64,000 nt of DNA, taken from the NCBI GenBank assembly GCA_009760855.2, contig WPIO01000004.1, positions 13,482,501 through 13,546,500 on the forward strand, in the 5' to 3' direction. The position numbers were made by a program, and so were the translations under genes. The notes beneath the pieces were generated by a model. The model was not told the DNA's origin. It saw only the letters and a program-made list of their open reading frames with translations, and ran no database searches. Below, one piece after another: positions 46,601 to 61,600 of this stretch. This DNA is from Cristatella mucedo. Its lineage: Eukaryota > Bryozoa > Phylactolaemata > Cristatellidae. Position 1 is the stretch's first letter. Each line of letters opens with the position of its first letter.

Positions 46601-49600
46601 ATATATATATGCATTTGAACTTAAATAGTGTTCAACACCGATACAAAAGCAAGACGAACTTCAGAAATCAGGCACAACCTACCTGAGAGGCACAGATGCA
46701 GGGCTGCAAGGCAACGACTCGGCACCACTACCGGCAGCAACAGGCAGATGCTTCGTGCTGGTTAACTCGCCAACAGGTGCAGGAACTGACGGGACACTGG
46801 CAGCTGATGATGCACCTGGGGAGGCTGCAGTTAGTGGTGGATTTGAAGACTCAATAGATGCAGCCGACATACTAGGTGGTATGAGATCAACGTGTACTGA
46901 TACTTTACTTTCTGTATCTGCCTGAGTAATGGACTCGCTTGTCATTTCTTTGATCTCTTCACTAATCATCTCTACTGACACGGGGACAAGAGCCTCCACG
47001 GTCACATCTTCTGGACGAGGACAAGCTTCGGGCTGCTGTGTCTCACGATGGACGTCTTCGAAGGCTGTAGTAGGGAGTATGGACATGGGAGCTTCCTCAC
47101 TGGTAGCCACAACAGCAGTGGCGGAATCAACAGTTAGCTGCTCGGTGGCTGAATCTTCACCAGTGCCCGCAGCTTCCTATCAACACACACACACACATCA
47201 ATCACGTTCAGCCTGTCATAAAGTCACTAAACAAGAATGGGTGACCTAAGAGTCACTTAATCACCAAGCCAATCTTTGGAAAAGAACTAAAGATTCGTAC
47301 TGCCATCCAGTCGATACATGGCAGATATACATCATACACAGCAGCCATACAAACATATGCATAACAAAAGCGCACATGCACCAAAGAAAAGCAGCCGAAG
47401 AATGCAGAAAGAAAAAAGCGAGGTATACCGCTGAGGCTTTCTTGGGACCCCTCGAGCGCCTCCGATTTCGGCCTACATCTCCGGATCGCCTGCCTGTCGT
47501 CTTGCCTCCGTGCTTGACACTGGCAGGCGGCTGAGCAACGTCACGCCGCCCGGCGGCATCGGGCGAAGATGTCGACTTTTCGACTATGGTTTTTAACTCG
47601 AGTGCCTCTTCGGAAACAGGCGAGAGGGTGACCGGTGCCTGAGGTGCATCCGCAATAATGCTCGTGTCAATGGCTGGCGCCTCCTCCGAGGGAGGTTGGC
47701 CCAAAATGGGAAGAGGAGGGAGAGGCGGCAGAGATGGATAGGCAGCAGGAGCTTCGGGAGCAGCCGTCAGACTCGGAGGAGAAAGAGTGGTCACTGAAGG
47801 GTCAGTTGCAGCTGCATCTTCGGGCAGCGCCTGCTCGATGGGCATGCCGGACTCCGACTCGACGGTGGCCGCTCCAGTGGGCTGCTCCTCTTCAGCATCG
47901 TGTGGTGGTTCGGCGACCGAAGGGGCGAGTTGAGTCTCGGCAGTCTCGTGGGGCTCGCGGTTTTCTGCTGCGGGCAGCAAAGTGGCTACAATCTCAAGCT
48001 CGGCTTGCACGATCTGAGAATGCGCGGAGTCGTCGACGGCCAGCTCCACATCGCCAGCGGCTTGACAGTGGTCCAAGGACGAATCCGTTTCAAGCTGAAA
48101 GATATTGCAGCTGCTAAGCAGCGCCTATCAGCCATTCTGGCAGCAGCATATTAACCCAGTTTCGATCGGTCATGAGCAGAGAGACGATCGAACCCAGGGG
48201 CAATTAAACATAGAAAAGGGTGTTTACACGACAGAACCTATGGCACTAGAATAGGTACTTACACACTCCCGTTGAAAGCGATCTATGTCTGCCGGAAGCA
48301 AGACTATTTGGACCGATATGAAGCAAAGAACACTTAAGATAGCGTTCAAGGGTATTTAGGCACCACTTCCCAACAGTACAACAGTAGACGAAGTATAAAT
48401 TTTCAGGCTAAAATTTTCACAAGGGAGTTGCACAAAGACTGGGCGATTCATAGATATTTCTTAAGCTCTTAAAAGTATATAAAACAGTGCTAATCGAACT
48501 TCTTGCTTTGTAAGGAGCCTTAGTTCTTAAGAGGAATGTCAAAAAAATCTTACAATCTGTCCGATAATTGAACATTTGTTTAGGGTACCTTTCAAAAGAA
48601 AAACACGCTAAAACGGGATAGGAAGTTCTGACGACTTCCGCATAAAAGAAAAAATGATTGTGCAAACCGTGTCTAACCCAGATGTAAACAGGGAGCAACA
48701 TATCTCCAAAATAAAAACTTTACCGACCTCTGCATCATATGCTACTTCTATCCTAGAATTCTTAAACCTTGTAGATCGAGGTACGTGTGCAAAGCTTGCT
48801 AAGATGCTTTCTCGTGAGTTTTGTACAGCTTATTTTCAGTGTAGCTTGATGCCTTGTACATTTCACAACTCGGCTAATACTTCACGTATCAGGGTAAAAT
48901 TTGAGTTCTGCTCTGCTTGTATCACATTTCTGATTTCGGTTGGATACGTTTTGCTGTACACGTCCATGATTGCAAGGAATGAAGCTCCACGGTGTCTGAG
49001 TTTACACAGTCGACTCCGCGTATAAGAATATAGCATATAGGAATACTTCGCTTATAAGAATAGCAGTTCCGCGGCCCAGATTTACTTTAGCTATATAGTC
49101 CCACTCCCCATATAGGAATACTCCACCCATAAGAATGGCCATTTGCCTGGCCGAGCGTATTCTTATAAGCAGAGTCGACTGCAGCATGTTTATAATGTTT
49201 ACGTGTTGTTTGGTCCAGCGATTAAGGTGCTTGCCCCGACCAAGGTCCAGCTGAGGTCGTCGGCTCGAGCCCCAAGGCATTTGTGAAGCACCTGAATTTT
49301 GATTTAAGTTCTCATGGGGCACTATACAAATGAATTATACATACATTATATATAAAAACATGCTTAGAGCCAAACAAGAAGGCAAACAGTTAAATGTTGG
49401 AGTTGGCAATTCACTAACTTGCCCACTATCACAGGTGTTGTTATCCTAGGGTCAACTTCTTGAAAAATAACTCAAAACAGACTAGTGTTTGCCATATTAT
49501 GTGACACTTCGAAATCAATTGTGTACAGTTACAACAGTAACCGTACCGAGGAGAAGCAGGACAGCACCTTCAGGCTGTAATGTAACGACCATCCATTCGT

Positions 49601-52600
49601 GCGGGCCATGCAGATCAAAGACCAGCCAAAGGGAAAACACTTTCACTTACTAGTAAGTACCGAGGTAAAGTAACTAGTTACGGTCGCCAAGAGCTAAGAT
49701 AAAGAAATGACTGCCGACATAACAAGACACCATTGAATTTGAGAGATATTATGGTCAACACAGCATCCGAACAAGAAAGATGCAGTGGCATAAGTCACCC
49801 TTATGAAAAACTGGTAATGATACGCACACAAGCAGGGTTCCCTTCTCAACATAAAAGGAACATTCACACATCATTCTGCCATGAATGCATACTGGTAAAT
49901 TGCAGAAACCGGAAAAAACCTGCACTCTAGGGTTGTGAAGACGTCTGAGGAGTTTAACGTGTACTATCGCAGCAGTGTGAATCGTCAAGAAAACGAGCCT
50001 ATTGGCTTCAGTACGGCATAAACTGTCACTGAGGATGTGTGCGCACTTACGGCACTCACCGACTGATCAGTTGTGACAATCTCATTCTCGACTATGACTT
50101 CAGCAGCCTCTACTACGTCCATGCACACTTCCACTGGCTGGTTAGCTTCAGCTGACATGGGTGCATCCACGCTAATAGGAAGTCTTAGCAGTAGCTCGGT
50201 TGGCGTCTCAATGACATCACTCACAGCTAAGAAAAAAACATAGGGCAGTTTATTTACACTTCTTACGAATCAGTATCAAAAATTTACCAATACAAGGTTT
50301 CATGATTTTAGGTTATTTCAGATGTAGCATTCCATGGCAATAGGATAAAAAGCCGTCAACACATATTATGTCCACATCCCATGCAAGACTCCGTGACACC
50401 ATCAATACATCTACAGCTAAGTGACATACATCTAAAGGTAAGTGACAATCAAAGTGCAGGGCAACACAGCTTCCAAAAAAAAAAGAAAAATGTCGGTCCT
50501 CCGCCATGCAGTTATAATGAGTCAAATAAGATAACAATCACAAATGCAATAAAAAGACTGTCGCACACGATAGGGTTCCAGGCTAACTTGAAACTAGACT
50601 GAGTGCCGAAATCAATTAGCCCAAAGTTTTAAAGAATTCTTTAATAATTCGACGATATTGAGACAGCATGAATGACTAACTAAAAGCGAAATACAACCGT
50701 ACATAAAAACAGGTTGATCAGAGGTGGGTGGCTCACGCCAAACATTGTAGGGCTTCTGATTGATCACGTTTCTGATGGATTGGTTAGTTGTTGCTAAGAC
50801 GGATGAATTTACGATAGAAGTACCCCAACTGATGGTTTTCAGAAGCGAACGATCGAAAGACGATGGGTTGTGTAATGAGTAGCCTCCTATACCAACAGCT
50901 AGCAGCCTGCTAGCATTCGTCGTGTAATGCTACCAGTATCAGATGGAGAAAGATGCAATCATGCTGTTGCTATAACCAATGATGTAAGAAGAAAACGAAA
51001 AGCCCCGAAACTTACTGGCGCTCGCAGGCGTATCAGTGAATATATCTGTATCCTGTGGCGATGCAGCAGGAGGTGAAGCAGGCTCGGCTGACACTGGATC
51101 CACAAGCACCGATGCTTGCGACACGGCCGGCACGGTAGAGGCAGGTGACGTCAGCATCGTGGGCATAGCCAGTGAGTACAATGCCGATGAGCCAACAGTC
51201 GTGCCAATGACAGCAGCGCTTATAGCAACTGGAAGGATGCTAGGTGGTGCAGCACTAGTGACCGAGCTGGCAGATGTGGCAGGTGCTGCTACCACTGCTG
51301 AAACAGCAGCAGCACCAGGAACTTGTCTAATTCCCATCGAAGCCCCACTGCTCGATGTGTTCAATAACATGGTCAACGTTGGTGCTCCTGCAAGCAAAAG
51401 TGTGCATGCATCAGCTTCTTATTCGTGAGGTGCACACACAAACAGTGCTTGCACACATCAGCAGGTGTTTTCTTATCGCCAGCGTGCTACGTGTGGTGCA
51501 AATCATGTAGCCGTGATGACAAGCCTATACCACTATACAGCAATGACAATCCCCCAAGGCTTTATACCAAAGGGACCTATTAAACAATGGCTTATGATGC
51601 GAGGCTCTCACCTGGATGCTAGCTCCTTGCCCAGGCACTGGCATCTGAAACTTGAAGATTTAGCTGGGGTAGTTCCTAGACGGTGGACATTAGTGGGGGC
51701 CAAACTACTAGCTGCTACACCATATCAACCAGGCTAGGCACCGTGTCACACGTTCTTCTGGCTCATATGCCTCTTATCTTGTGCTCTGGTAATTTTAATT
51801 ATGTATATTTTATGCTTTAGAGAAGATTACCAAAAACGCCCAGAAGAAAAGTCTACCCCGAAATCTCCATGCATATAGATAAGATTGCATATGGAGAGGC
51901 TGTATTGCTGGTGGGCGGAAAATTACTTGATACTATGAGCAAAGGCTGTGAGATATATGGGCATATAGCTGATCCATGATGTGACTCACGAAATAAAAAC
52001 AATCACGTGGCCCCTTAACTATTCAGGTAGTATACTTCGCATGACAAATGCAAAGACTTCAAACTCAAAACAATGTATGGTACCTGCTGAAGGAGTCACA
52101 CCAGGTAGCACCAGCTGATGATCCATTTTCTTTAGAGTGGGACAGAGCAATGACTCGGTACCCTCAGGTTTGTTTACATCGTCCTACAGCGACCACAGTT
52201 TGCTGCATAATGACTACACACATGCAACAAAAGCTCACGTGGTTAAAACAATGTACCACAATGGAGGTGGCTAGCTCGATCATACAAATTCTATCAGCCT
52301 AGGATCAACCATTCAATTACTAAATTCTGCCAATTCTTTTTTGCAACTATATACTGTTGTTGTAGCTAGTAGCATGCACAACAAGCACGCTCAAATAGCA
52401 ACATTCATTTTAAACTATTGAAATATGCCAGCATTGACAGTTTTGATTACTACCAAAGAAATTAGTCACACGGTACTTTGACAAAATCTGGCAAGATTCA
52501 AAACCGAAAAACGACCCAACAGTTCTAGGACGAGAGGCATGGTGGGCACTAAGCAAGGCACACATGGTTAGTAAAAGACCTTAGCAACATCTTAGACAAG

Positions 52601-55600
52601 TCTATAATGCCGTTGGTAGAACTGCAAGACAAAACTTGTCACCCACATATGAGAGCATTCCTTAGGTTGGAGAACTTCGAGATAACCACAAAAGGATGCA
52701 CTTAAGGGTGAGCTGCTTAGCAAACATGGTTAACTAGTCGCCTACTCCTCACAACTGGCACTTGGCTTTTCTCCTGGGAAGAAGTGCAAGCAAGAAATGC
52801 AGCTGTGCATGGACTCTCTGACAGTCTCATGAGCACCTAGTAGGCACATGCACGTCCTCATCTCAGATATATACTAGTTCTCAGAATTACAATTACTATC
52901 AGCTGCAGGGCTTTCTTGCAAAGCATCAGCTTTCTGGCCCGTCTTGCTGGACATACTTAAATGTTTTGACCTCCGGGCTCATAGGAATACCCCTGCCAAG
53001 CTACTGAGCAAGGGCTAACTTAAAAACAGATTTAAGAATATCAGCAAACGTAAAGCACCAAGAAAAAGATTGAGTTCTCTGAGGGCGCTTTATCAAGTGT
53101 ATTATTATTAAGAATATCCTGCTGAGTGCTACACATTCGCCAGCAAGTTCTGGCAGCACGAACCTGTAGATAGTGGACAGTTAAGCCAATGCAACTAATT
53201 GAACATCTAATGGAACAACTAATTTAGTGTCCACGCAGGACCTGAGGGCACGAGGAGGCTGAAACGGGTGCAGCAGTACAGCTAAGTATGGAGGAGCCAA
53301 GCTACGATGGAAAGTAAGAGTTTTGCTACGTGTACTTTGATAGCCACGAGTTATTGCAGCTCCTTTTGAAAAAGGGACGTATGGCTGAGTTATTTGAGGA
53401 CAACCTTGAAACCATAATTCATCAGCAGCTGCAGAGGTTTAGTGGCTTCTATTGATAGGCCTGCCCAAAACTGGATTACAGCTCTATAGCTTAGACACAA
53501 CCAAGGAGCTAGTAGTTGGCCAGCCAACCCGGTAGGCAGTCACTAATCTTGGACAGGAATCGAACGTGCCGATGTCAACTCAGCCTTTCTGAGTGCTGAC
53601 GATGTTGGGTGGTTCAGCCACAGTTTAGGCTGCTACATTTCCTATACAGCAGGAGTGCTGAATGCCGTCTCAGGGAGCTGCCGGCTCTACACTAGCAACA
53701 GCAGCAACGACTCTGTGATTTCTGGCAATATACACCTCAGCATGCAGCAAAATAGAGTAGTGACAATCAAGCTATCGGTATATAACGGCAGATATCCTTC
53801 GACGATTCCCATTCGGTGGTGACACGCTCCTCCTAAACCACTAGTAATGTAACGTCTGTTAATTAATATTGCCAGGCAGTGATATATGTGATAAGGACAT
53901 GCCAAAACAAAGGCATAATAAGCTTTAGGCAAAAGCTCAGAATAGTTAATAATAGATACAATAGCAATAGGTGCCTAAGAAATAAAAAGTCTGAAAAAAA
54001 CACATTTTTAACTATGTGGTGGAATGCTGGCACAGAAGTGGTTATGATACCATTCTGGCACACATGGGTAATAATTTCATACCTGACTAACAATTTGGCC
54101 TATGCATTGATCAAACAGAAAGTAACAAATGCAGTATATTAGATTATTAGGTAAATTCATTTCTTTCAAAACAAGATTAATAATGCATATAAGTTTCATT
54201 TGCATGGCATTCATAAACCTTAAGCCCTGTCTTAGCATTTCAATAATCTTTTGAAAGAGTTTATGCTCCGGATGCAATTCATTTAGTATGAGATGTTACA
54301 GAAGTATGATAATGATGCATACGTTAATGCAAAGGGCAGACTCGTAGGGTTACCAAAGCTGATGGACAGCTGCAAGCAGCCAAGAACTAGAAGCAATTGT
54401 AATCTGTCTTTTGTCATTTGTTCTCAGTAGGCCTTCAAAGCTAGGTTTATACGCTTGGCCTCTAAAGGGCATATGAAACCACTTTCTTCTCTTCACTTGC
54501 CATATCAAAATCAGTTGTTCCAATCTTAATTTCATCTAAAATGCTGTAAGTAACGACAGCAAGCCACACAACTAGCCACTGGGGAGCTCCAAGGGAGTAA
54601 GGATGTCATTGATTTTGGTTAGTGATGGCATTCGGTGTCAGCATCCATAAGCATACTAAAAACAATTCACAATGACCCAGCAAATGCTTTGAGGAACATG
54701 AGGTTTTTAGCTTCTTTTTAAATGTCAAGTCAGGGGATCTCGTGACGTCGGTCGGGTATGAGTTCTGAGTTTTGAGAGCAAACGAACTGAAGGCATGGTC
54801 TGTGAGGCCGGTTAGAGGTACAGGTAAACGAGTCAGAATTATGATGTGAAGCCTGATTATGAAGTACTTGATATAGGTAGGCTGAAGCAATAGAATGAAG
54901 TGACCTACATATGAGTGACAGCAAAAGTCGGTGAGAAGTAATGTAATGTATTTTTTGTGATGTTCACGACAAACAAGCCTGGCTTCAGCATTTTGCATGA
55001 TATGTAAGCAGCATATTACACTGTCAGGAAGACGTGTGAGTAGGGCATTACAAAAGTCTAGATGGGATGTGACGAATGCACTGACTTATTTGGCTATGAT
55101 ATCCCTGTCTAAGCAGGTACGAATTCTTTCAATGTTATGTACCTGAAGGTGGGCAGACTGGGGTTGGGTGTTCCAGACAAGTTGGTTGCAAAATTTTAAC
55201 AACCCACAGCAACAAGAAAACCACCATATTACGACACTAAATGAGGAAAGAAAGAAGGCGAAGCTGAGATTCAATGTGAACAGTCAAAGTACAGGACTCA
55301 CATCACCATGTCTGGATAAGCAGCTATCAGACAGCAGCATCGGCACACAAGGTATGCCTTATGGTGTGCAATTCGACTTACTTTGCGGAGACATGACATA
55401 TCCAAAGGAGTTTTCTTTTGAAGAAGTGTGGTTAGAAGATGTGACGGTGGGGGTGGAGGCGTGTCCCTAGATTTGCTATCAACAAAAGCCGAGGAGCCTG
55501 AAAGCACTGTGCCTGACGGTTGATGCTGGCCACCAGTGCTCATGCTTTGGCTAGTGGAAACTATAATCGCAGATGACGGTTCTTCAACCTGAAAACAAAA

Positions 55601-58600
55601 ATGCATAGAACTTTTGAGCAAATACAGCCTGAAGGATAAACTGCAATACTATACAAGGGCATAACAGTCGTTTCAAAATGAACTCTCAGATTAGTAAGTA
55701 TGTGACACAAAAGATTGCACAGTGCAATCACACAAGAGCAAGCAAAAACACATTAAAAAAGCTTGCATGAACATCGTAACATTTTCAGCATGCTAGCATT
55801 TGTAACACTGAACATGTGATTAGCAGTAGCTCGGAAGATGGTCCTACCACGACTTCTATTTAATCACTAATGCTATCGGATTCCACATTTGGCTAAGGTG
55901 TGCACTAAAAATCAGGGTGCTGCTCCTTTCCAGAAATGATACCGGATTTCCAATCGACTGTTAACACAGGTATAAGTATTAGAGTATCGGTCGACATTTA
56001 AAGAAAGCAGTACCAGTGGAGCTTGGTATAGTTAAGGTCTGTAGGTTAGCTCTGGCTGACTACTGCAAATAGTATGCAGCCGGGGTCACAAAGATTAAGA
56101 GCGGTGGTCAGACCTTGATCGGGACGAGCACCTTAACCACTGGGCCAAACCAGTGCAGAATTATATATAAGAGCAATATCCCCTTGTAAACCTTGCCGTA
56201 TATGATCACCATCTACTGAGACATACACAAAAGTATGATTTGCTCGATTACTATCTTTTCCTAAACTCACGACTGGACTGGAACTGGGATGCTGGTTCTG
56301 CCTGCTAATTATTTATGCCCAAGTAAGAATTGCCACGATAGTTGGGCAACTTAAGGGGGAATGTCAAGAAAATACGAATTTTGTCCGAAAATCGAATATT
56401 TGTTTAGGGTACCTTTCAAAAGACAAATATATTGGAAATTGGATAGGAAGCTCTGACTTTCGGAATTCTGCATTATAGAAAAAAAGATTATGCAAAACGC
56501 ACCTAACCCGGATGTAAACCGGAAGCAACATATCTACAAATAACAAATTTACCGATCTCTGTATCATATGCGACTCGTATACCAAAATGTCGAACCTTGT
56601 TAGATCGAGGTACATGTGTGATGCTTGTTGAGATGCATTCTTGTGACAGTTACACGGCTTTATTTCCAGTGAGGTTTGCGCCTTGTAAAATCCGCAACTC
56701 AGCTAATACTTCATGTATCGGAGTGAGATTTGAAATGAGTTCAGCTCTGCTTGCTTTAACCGACCGTAGACAAACTTCTTATTTTGATTGGATACATTTT
56801 GCTGTCCACACGTTTGCAAGTCAACAACCACGGTCGTTAATGGCAAGCATCTTACCCCTGGGCCATACCAGGGTGGTATCAGTGTCAAAGATTTACTGAA
56901 ATGGTCAATCATTTGAACTATCCCAGTAAATAAATTGTAGGAAAAGCCTTTAAATGTAGAGCAACAATACTTGGACTCCTGCTGTTGCCCAACTTTACTA
57001 AGTAAGCTGACTGCCCCGGCAGCAAACTCGGCAAGCCTCTGTGAATTGCAATGTAGAGCAAACAGGTGGTATGTCCACACATCCACTTGCCATTGAGCAA
57101 CTACAGAAATCGACACTCAACAAGAACATGCTGCCTTCTGCTTTCTACTAAAAAATATATGCTTGATGCCAAATCACGAAGCTGTCCCAGTTTTGGAAGT
57201 GGCTGAGTGCTGATGACTCACTTTCTTAATTTGTGGCTGCAAGTACCCATGCCCATACCCATGCCAAATTTCTATTTGATTCATTCAATGGGAAATAAAT
57301 GTCATATTACTAGCCTCTCGGGGACAGTCTGTTGGTACGCTAATCCTCCGAGCCTCTTCTGTTATGAGCTAGAGCACCCATTAACTTCATTGATTCATTG
57401 ATCATTCATTCATCGCCCAGTTATCGGCATGGCCAAGACAAATGAATAGAGCATTGACTGTTTTGTGCCTAGAGCGCTGGTGCTGGAGTTTCAGGGCGTG
57501 CTGCACACAACTACTTACTTTTCTTTTCAACTAGCCTGATGGGTCCAGCTTTAGCACAACAGCACTAGCTGTCAAGGCCAACTGCATAAATTGAACATGC
57601 AGTCAAACAGCACACATTCGGAAAAAAACATCCACAAGCAGCCTATTTCCCTATGCTTAGCGTACAAGATGAGGGAAAGGGGTTCAAGAGTTAAGGCAGA
57701 AACTGCTTATCGATCGAGTTTGCTATTAGAAAATGTGAATAACGTTTCTCTTCGATGGACGGCTCTACTTACATCGACACTATCCGATAGTGCTGAGTCC
57801 TGGGTACTGCTGTCCTCAAACTCGACGCTTGCACTGCCTCCGGCGGCGGCTGCGTGCTGCTGGCGGCCTTTGTGGGCAGCCCGGGCTTTGCGATCCTCTT
57901 CCAGCGCTCGCTGAGCGGCAGCGGCCTTTTCTTCTTTTTCTTTAAGCCGCCTACTATCAAAAATGCGACACGAGACTAGGCACTGCTAAAACAAAACAAT
58001 GCACTCGTTCGCTTTAACAATTTGTGCTTTACCAAGAAATGAAGACCCAAAGAGAAACTTATCTTAAATGGCTCAATGAATAAAATGGCTGGTAGACATG
58101 CAGGTGGAAAATGCCAGGCAGAGTCAGAGAACAAGGGGGGGACTCACAGAGAAGTCAAGTGTGCAACGCTGTACCAAGCATCCGACATACGTATGTTGAA
58201 GGTATACAAATTCGATTGCATGAAGGAAACGGGCAGAAAGTCCACAGGCTACACTGACCAGGCAGCACACATGCTAGATAACTGAGAGCCACCTTTCAGT
58301 ACATGCACAATACAAGCAGCATTGCACACAAATTGATATTAACAAAACAAAATACATTACAACGGAGACGCACAGCTGGATTTGTTCCCAAATTTCTGCA
58401 AGTTTCTCATCACAGTGGCCACTGCTGACCATTTCCATCTCTATCTTCAACTTCCTACAGCACAGAAACTCAGTGAGGAGGTGACATACACTTCAAATAT
58501 GGTACGTTCGGTCATTAGCAAGCCAAACAGTTCGACAACACAGCTCAGACGAAAATCGTCAAGCTGGCAACACGCCAGCAGAGAAAACAGAACCAATAAT

Positions 58601-61600
58601 AGCAAAAAGCATTGCAAGCAGCGCTTGGCTAAGCAAAAAATCTCCTTGAAGTAGTACCCCAGGCATTACATTATAATGCAACATTTCTCAACACAAAGGC
58701 CCATCTACAGCCTCAGAATGCATTCAAGCATGTAGAGGAAAGTACTTACTTAGTTTGCCGGGTAAAATCGGTAACGCCTAATTTAATCTCTTCTAGCCGG
58801 TCCACGGTCAGCTTCCGTAAAATCTGCATGCCAGGTGTTTCGATTATCTCCCCTCTCTCTGAACGCTTACGCCTACAGTAAGAGCCAGAACAGTTAATGT
58901 GAGGTCAAGCTGAAAATGGCACAGGCTAAACATAAGTTCCATGCAATTTCATTGCTGGCAATGCCCTAAACTAGAAAAAAGCTCAAATGCAAGCAAACCA
59001 ACAACTAACGGTACACCAAAAGCATTGTCTACCAAAAGCTATGTTTGAAATCAAGAAAACAGTGGCTCATGCAGCTACAGGTAACTGCTTTAAGGCTCCC
59101 TTTCACAGGTGAGCCTAATATAACAGGTTAATGAAAGTTGGTGCAAAAGCTCATCAGATCCAGACATTTCTAAGAGTGTGTATCATGGCTTAACATCAAC
59201 ACATTGATGAAGTGCAAGGTAACTGTAGTCATACCAGAAACGGATGCCATCTGAGTAAGCTCACAAAAAGTGCACCGAGGCATTCTTTGGCCAGAGCCAT
59301 TGAGACTACTCTTCCTAAGGTGTTCAACAACGGGCTATGAAGTTTCGGCTTTAAAATGACATTTACGTGCTCAAGCCTATGAGAAGTTTGGCATTATCGG
59401 CACTTAGTTCAAGGAAGTCAGCCAATATCCAGAACCTACATAAAGCAAAGTAAAAGTTAGCTGATTTAACAGCCTCATTTTAAATAGCAGCAGAACCTTA
59501 ACCACAATCACGTCTGCTTAAAGTTGGCAATAAAGAATTGCCTGCTGCAGAACTCGGATCCACGACCTGGATTGTGAAGTATGAGCACAATACTCCGGGC
59601 TAAGACCAGAGGGGCACCTGCAAAGCAGGAGTTCAGTTTAGCAATTGTGGGGCTGATCGTGAGTTTTCTTTCATCCTCGTGCTAGGATAAGGACTGACGT
59701 ACACGCACTGATCAATAGGGAATTGTGGCTGGCACCCACGTCGTGTACGCAGGTGGCAAACTCCTGATGCTTGACAGAGTTGTGTCCTACTGCAGCCCCC
59801 CAAGTGGCTCGCCCCTGGGTCTTAGCCTAGAGGTTAGGTGCTTGCACTTCACGATCCAGGTCGTGGGTTCGAGTCCTCCAGCAGGCAATGCCCTATTGCC
59901 TACTGCAAGTGGGAGTGATAAGAACTCTTTGACACCTGTATACACGAATCCAATAAACAAACACAAGTTGCTGACGTCATGCTTACGTTGTGAGCTCTGA
60001 TATTTACAGTACTACTACGACGGCATAGCTATGATGCGTGTCATGTCAGAATATCGGGGATACAATTTACTCATATGGATATGTAGCTGCACACTCCCAT
60101 AGTTGGATTGAACACAGAGATGTGAATTGAGTTAAAATAGCTATGAGCAGACTTTTGTTGAGCCCGATATTTAATAATGTATGTATTCGCTGTAGAGATT
60201 TCTCTAAGAGAAACAGAGACAAATGAAGAGCCAGATTGGTCAGCTTCCGCATAGGTCTGCCGGTCATAAAGGTCTTTCCGGTTAGCCTTTGGAAAGCTAT
60301 ATGCTTATCTGCATGGTTAAATTGAATGATCCGCAATATGTCGCGGCTAGAAACTTTTCCGACAATCTTTCATGGGTAGACTGTGCATCCTACATTTAGG
60401 TGAGCCCGGGAAGGAACGACAGGCTCACACCACAAGTCATCACCTCTGGGGAAAACTCACTGCCGGGCTTTTGCTAAGGTCGGCAAAGCAAGTCCGAGCA
60501 AGTAAGCAACTCATTCAATGCTATCGTTAGGCAACTAATTTGCTGTTAATGGTTTGCATGTGCTAACATAGTTGCTTAGTAACGATTGCTAATGTGCATG
60601 GTCTTACATGCACTCTTCAAATGGTTTGCAGCATACAGTATTGCATTGACGTTTATTTTTAAAAATGTATCAAGGTTTTTACTGCATTGTCAACAGCTAA
60701 AAAAATTTAATATGCAAACTTATCTAATTGTCGTTTATGTGTGCGGGTTGGTTGTGCTTGAGTTATTCGACCAAGTGGGAATGTATCTTCCCAAGCCAGT
60801 CAAGGTTTTTGTTCCACACAAAAATGGAGAGCCTGGACAGGAGAGCCTGGCAAGGACAGTCAGTCGTAGTCAGTCAGTAGCGAGGGTCAGCAGCTTGGTG
60901 TCAGTCATTTCGGCTTGCACAGCTACGTGCTTGTATGCATGGCCTTTACTTTTGGATTGGTGTGTACCTGCAATCCCCCCCACAAAGGTATAGGCTAGTA
61001 CATACAGCCCTGGTTTGTCCCAGGAGTAAGGTGCTTGCTCGCCCCACCGACTAGGGGGCTGTATGTCCCAGGATAGAGATTAGGTTCTCCAAGGTGCTAC
61101 GCGAATGTATATTTTTTAAGGCTGTTCAATCACTTGACCTCGACTTTTAAATTTCCCTAATTGTGTCTAAGCCCCCTACAAATGATACTTATACATCTCA
61201 CCAAGGATCACAGGGGGGGGGGCACAGAAACTACGCATATTGCATATGTACTAAACTAGTTCACTTGGCAGCACAATATTTCATACGGAAATTAAATAAA
61301 AAGCAACAAATGACCAGCGAGCCGTGCATAACTAGAAAACGAAGAAGACATAGAACACTGTAACCCTTACGACCAAATATCCGAAGCAACTGCACATCAG
61401 CTTTTCGCGGACCCTACAGCCTGCAAGCTGTGACCCATCACAAATTCAGAGTCCTCCAAATTGCGACAAGCGAGTGCCAATACTGAAACAGCATTCCACA
61501 CCTACGAAAGTGACTTACTTTGGAGTCTCAACCTTTTCAAGTAAGTCTGCATACTGCAAGGCACAGTTCTAAAATAAGAGCGGCGTGCGTATGAGAAGCC

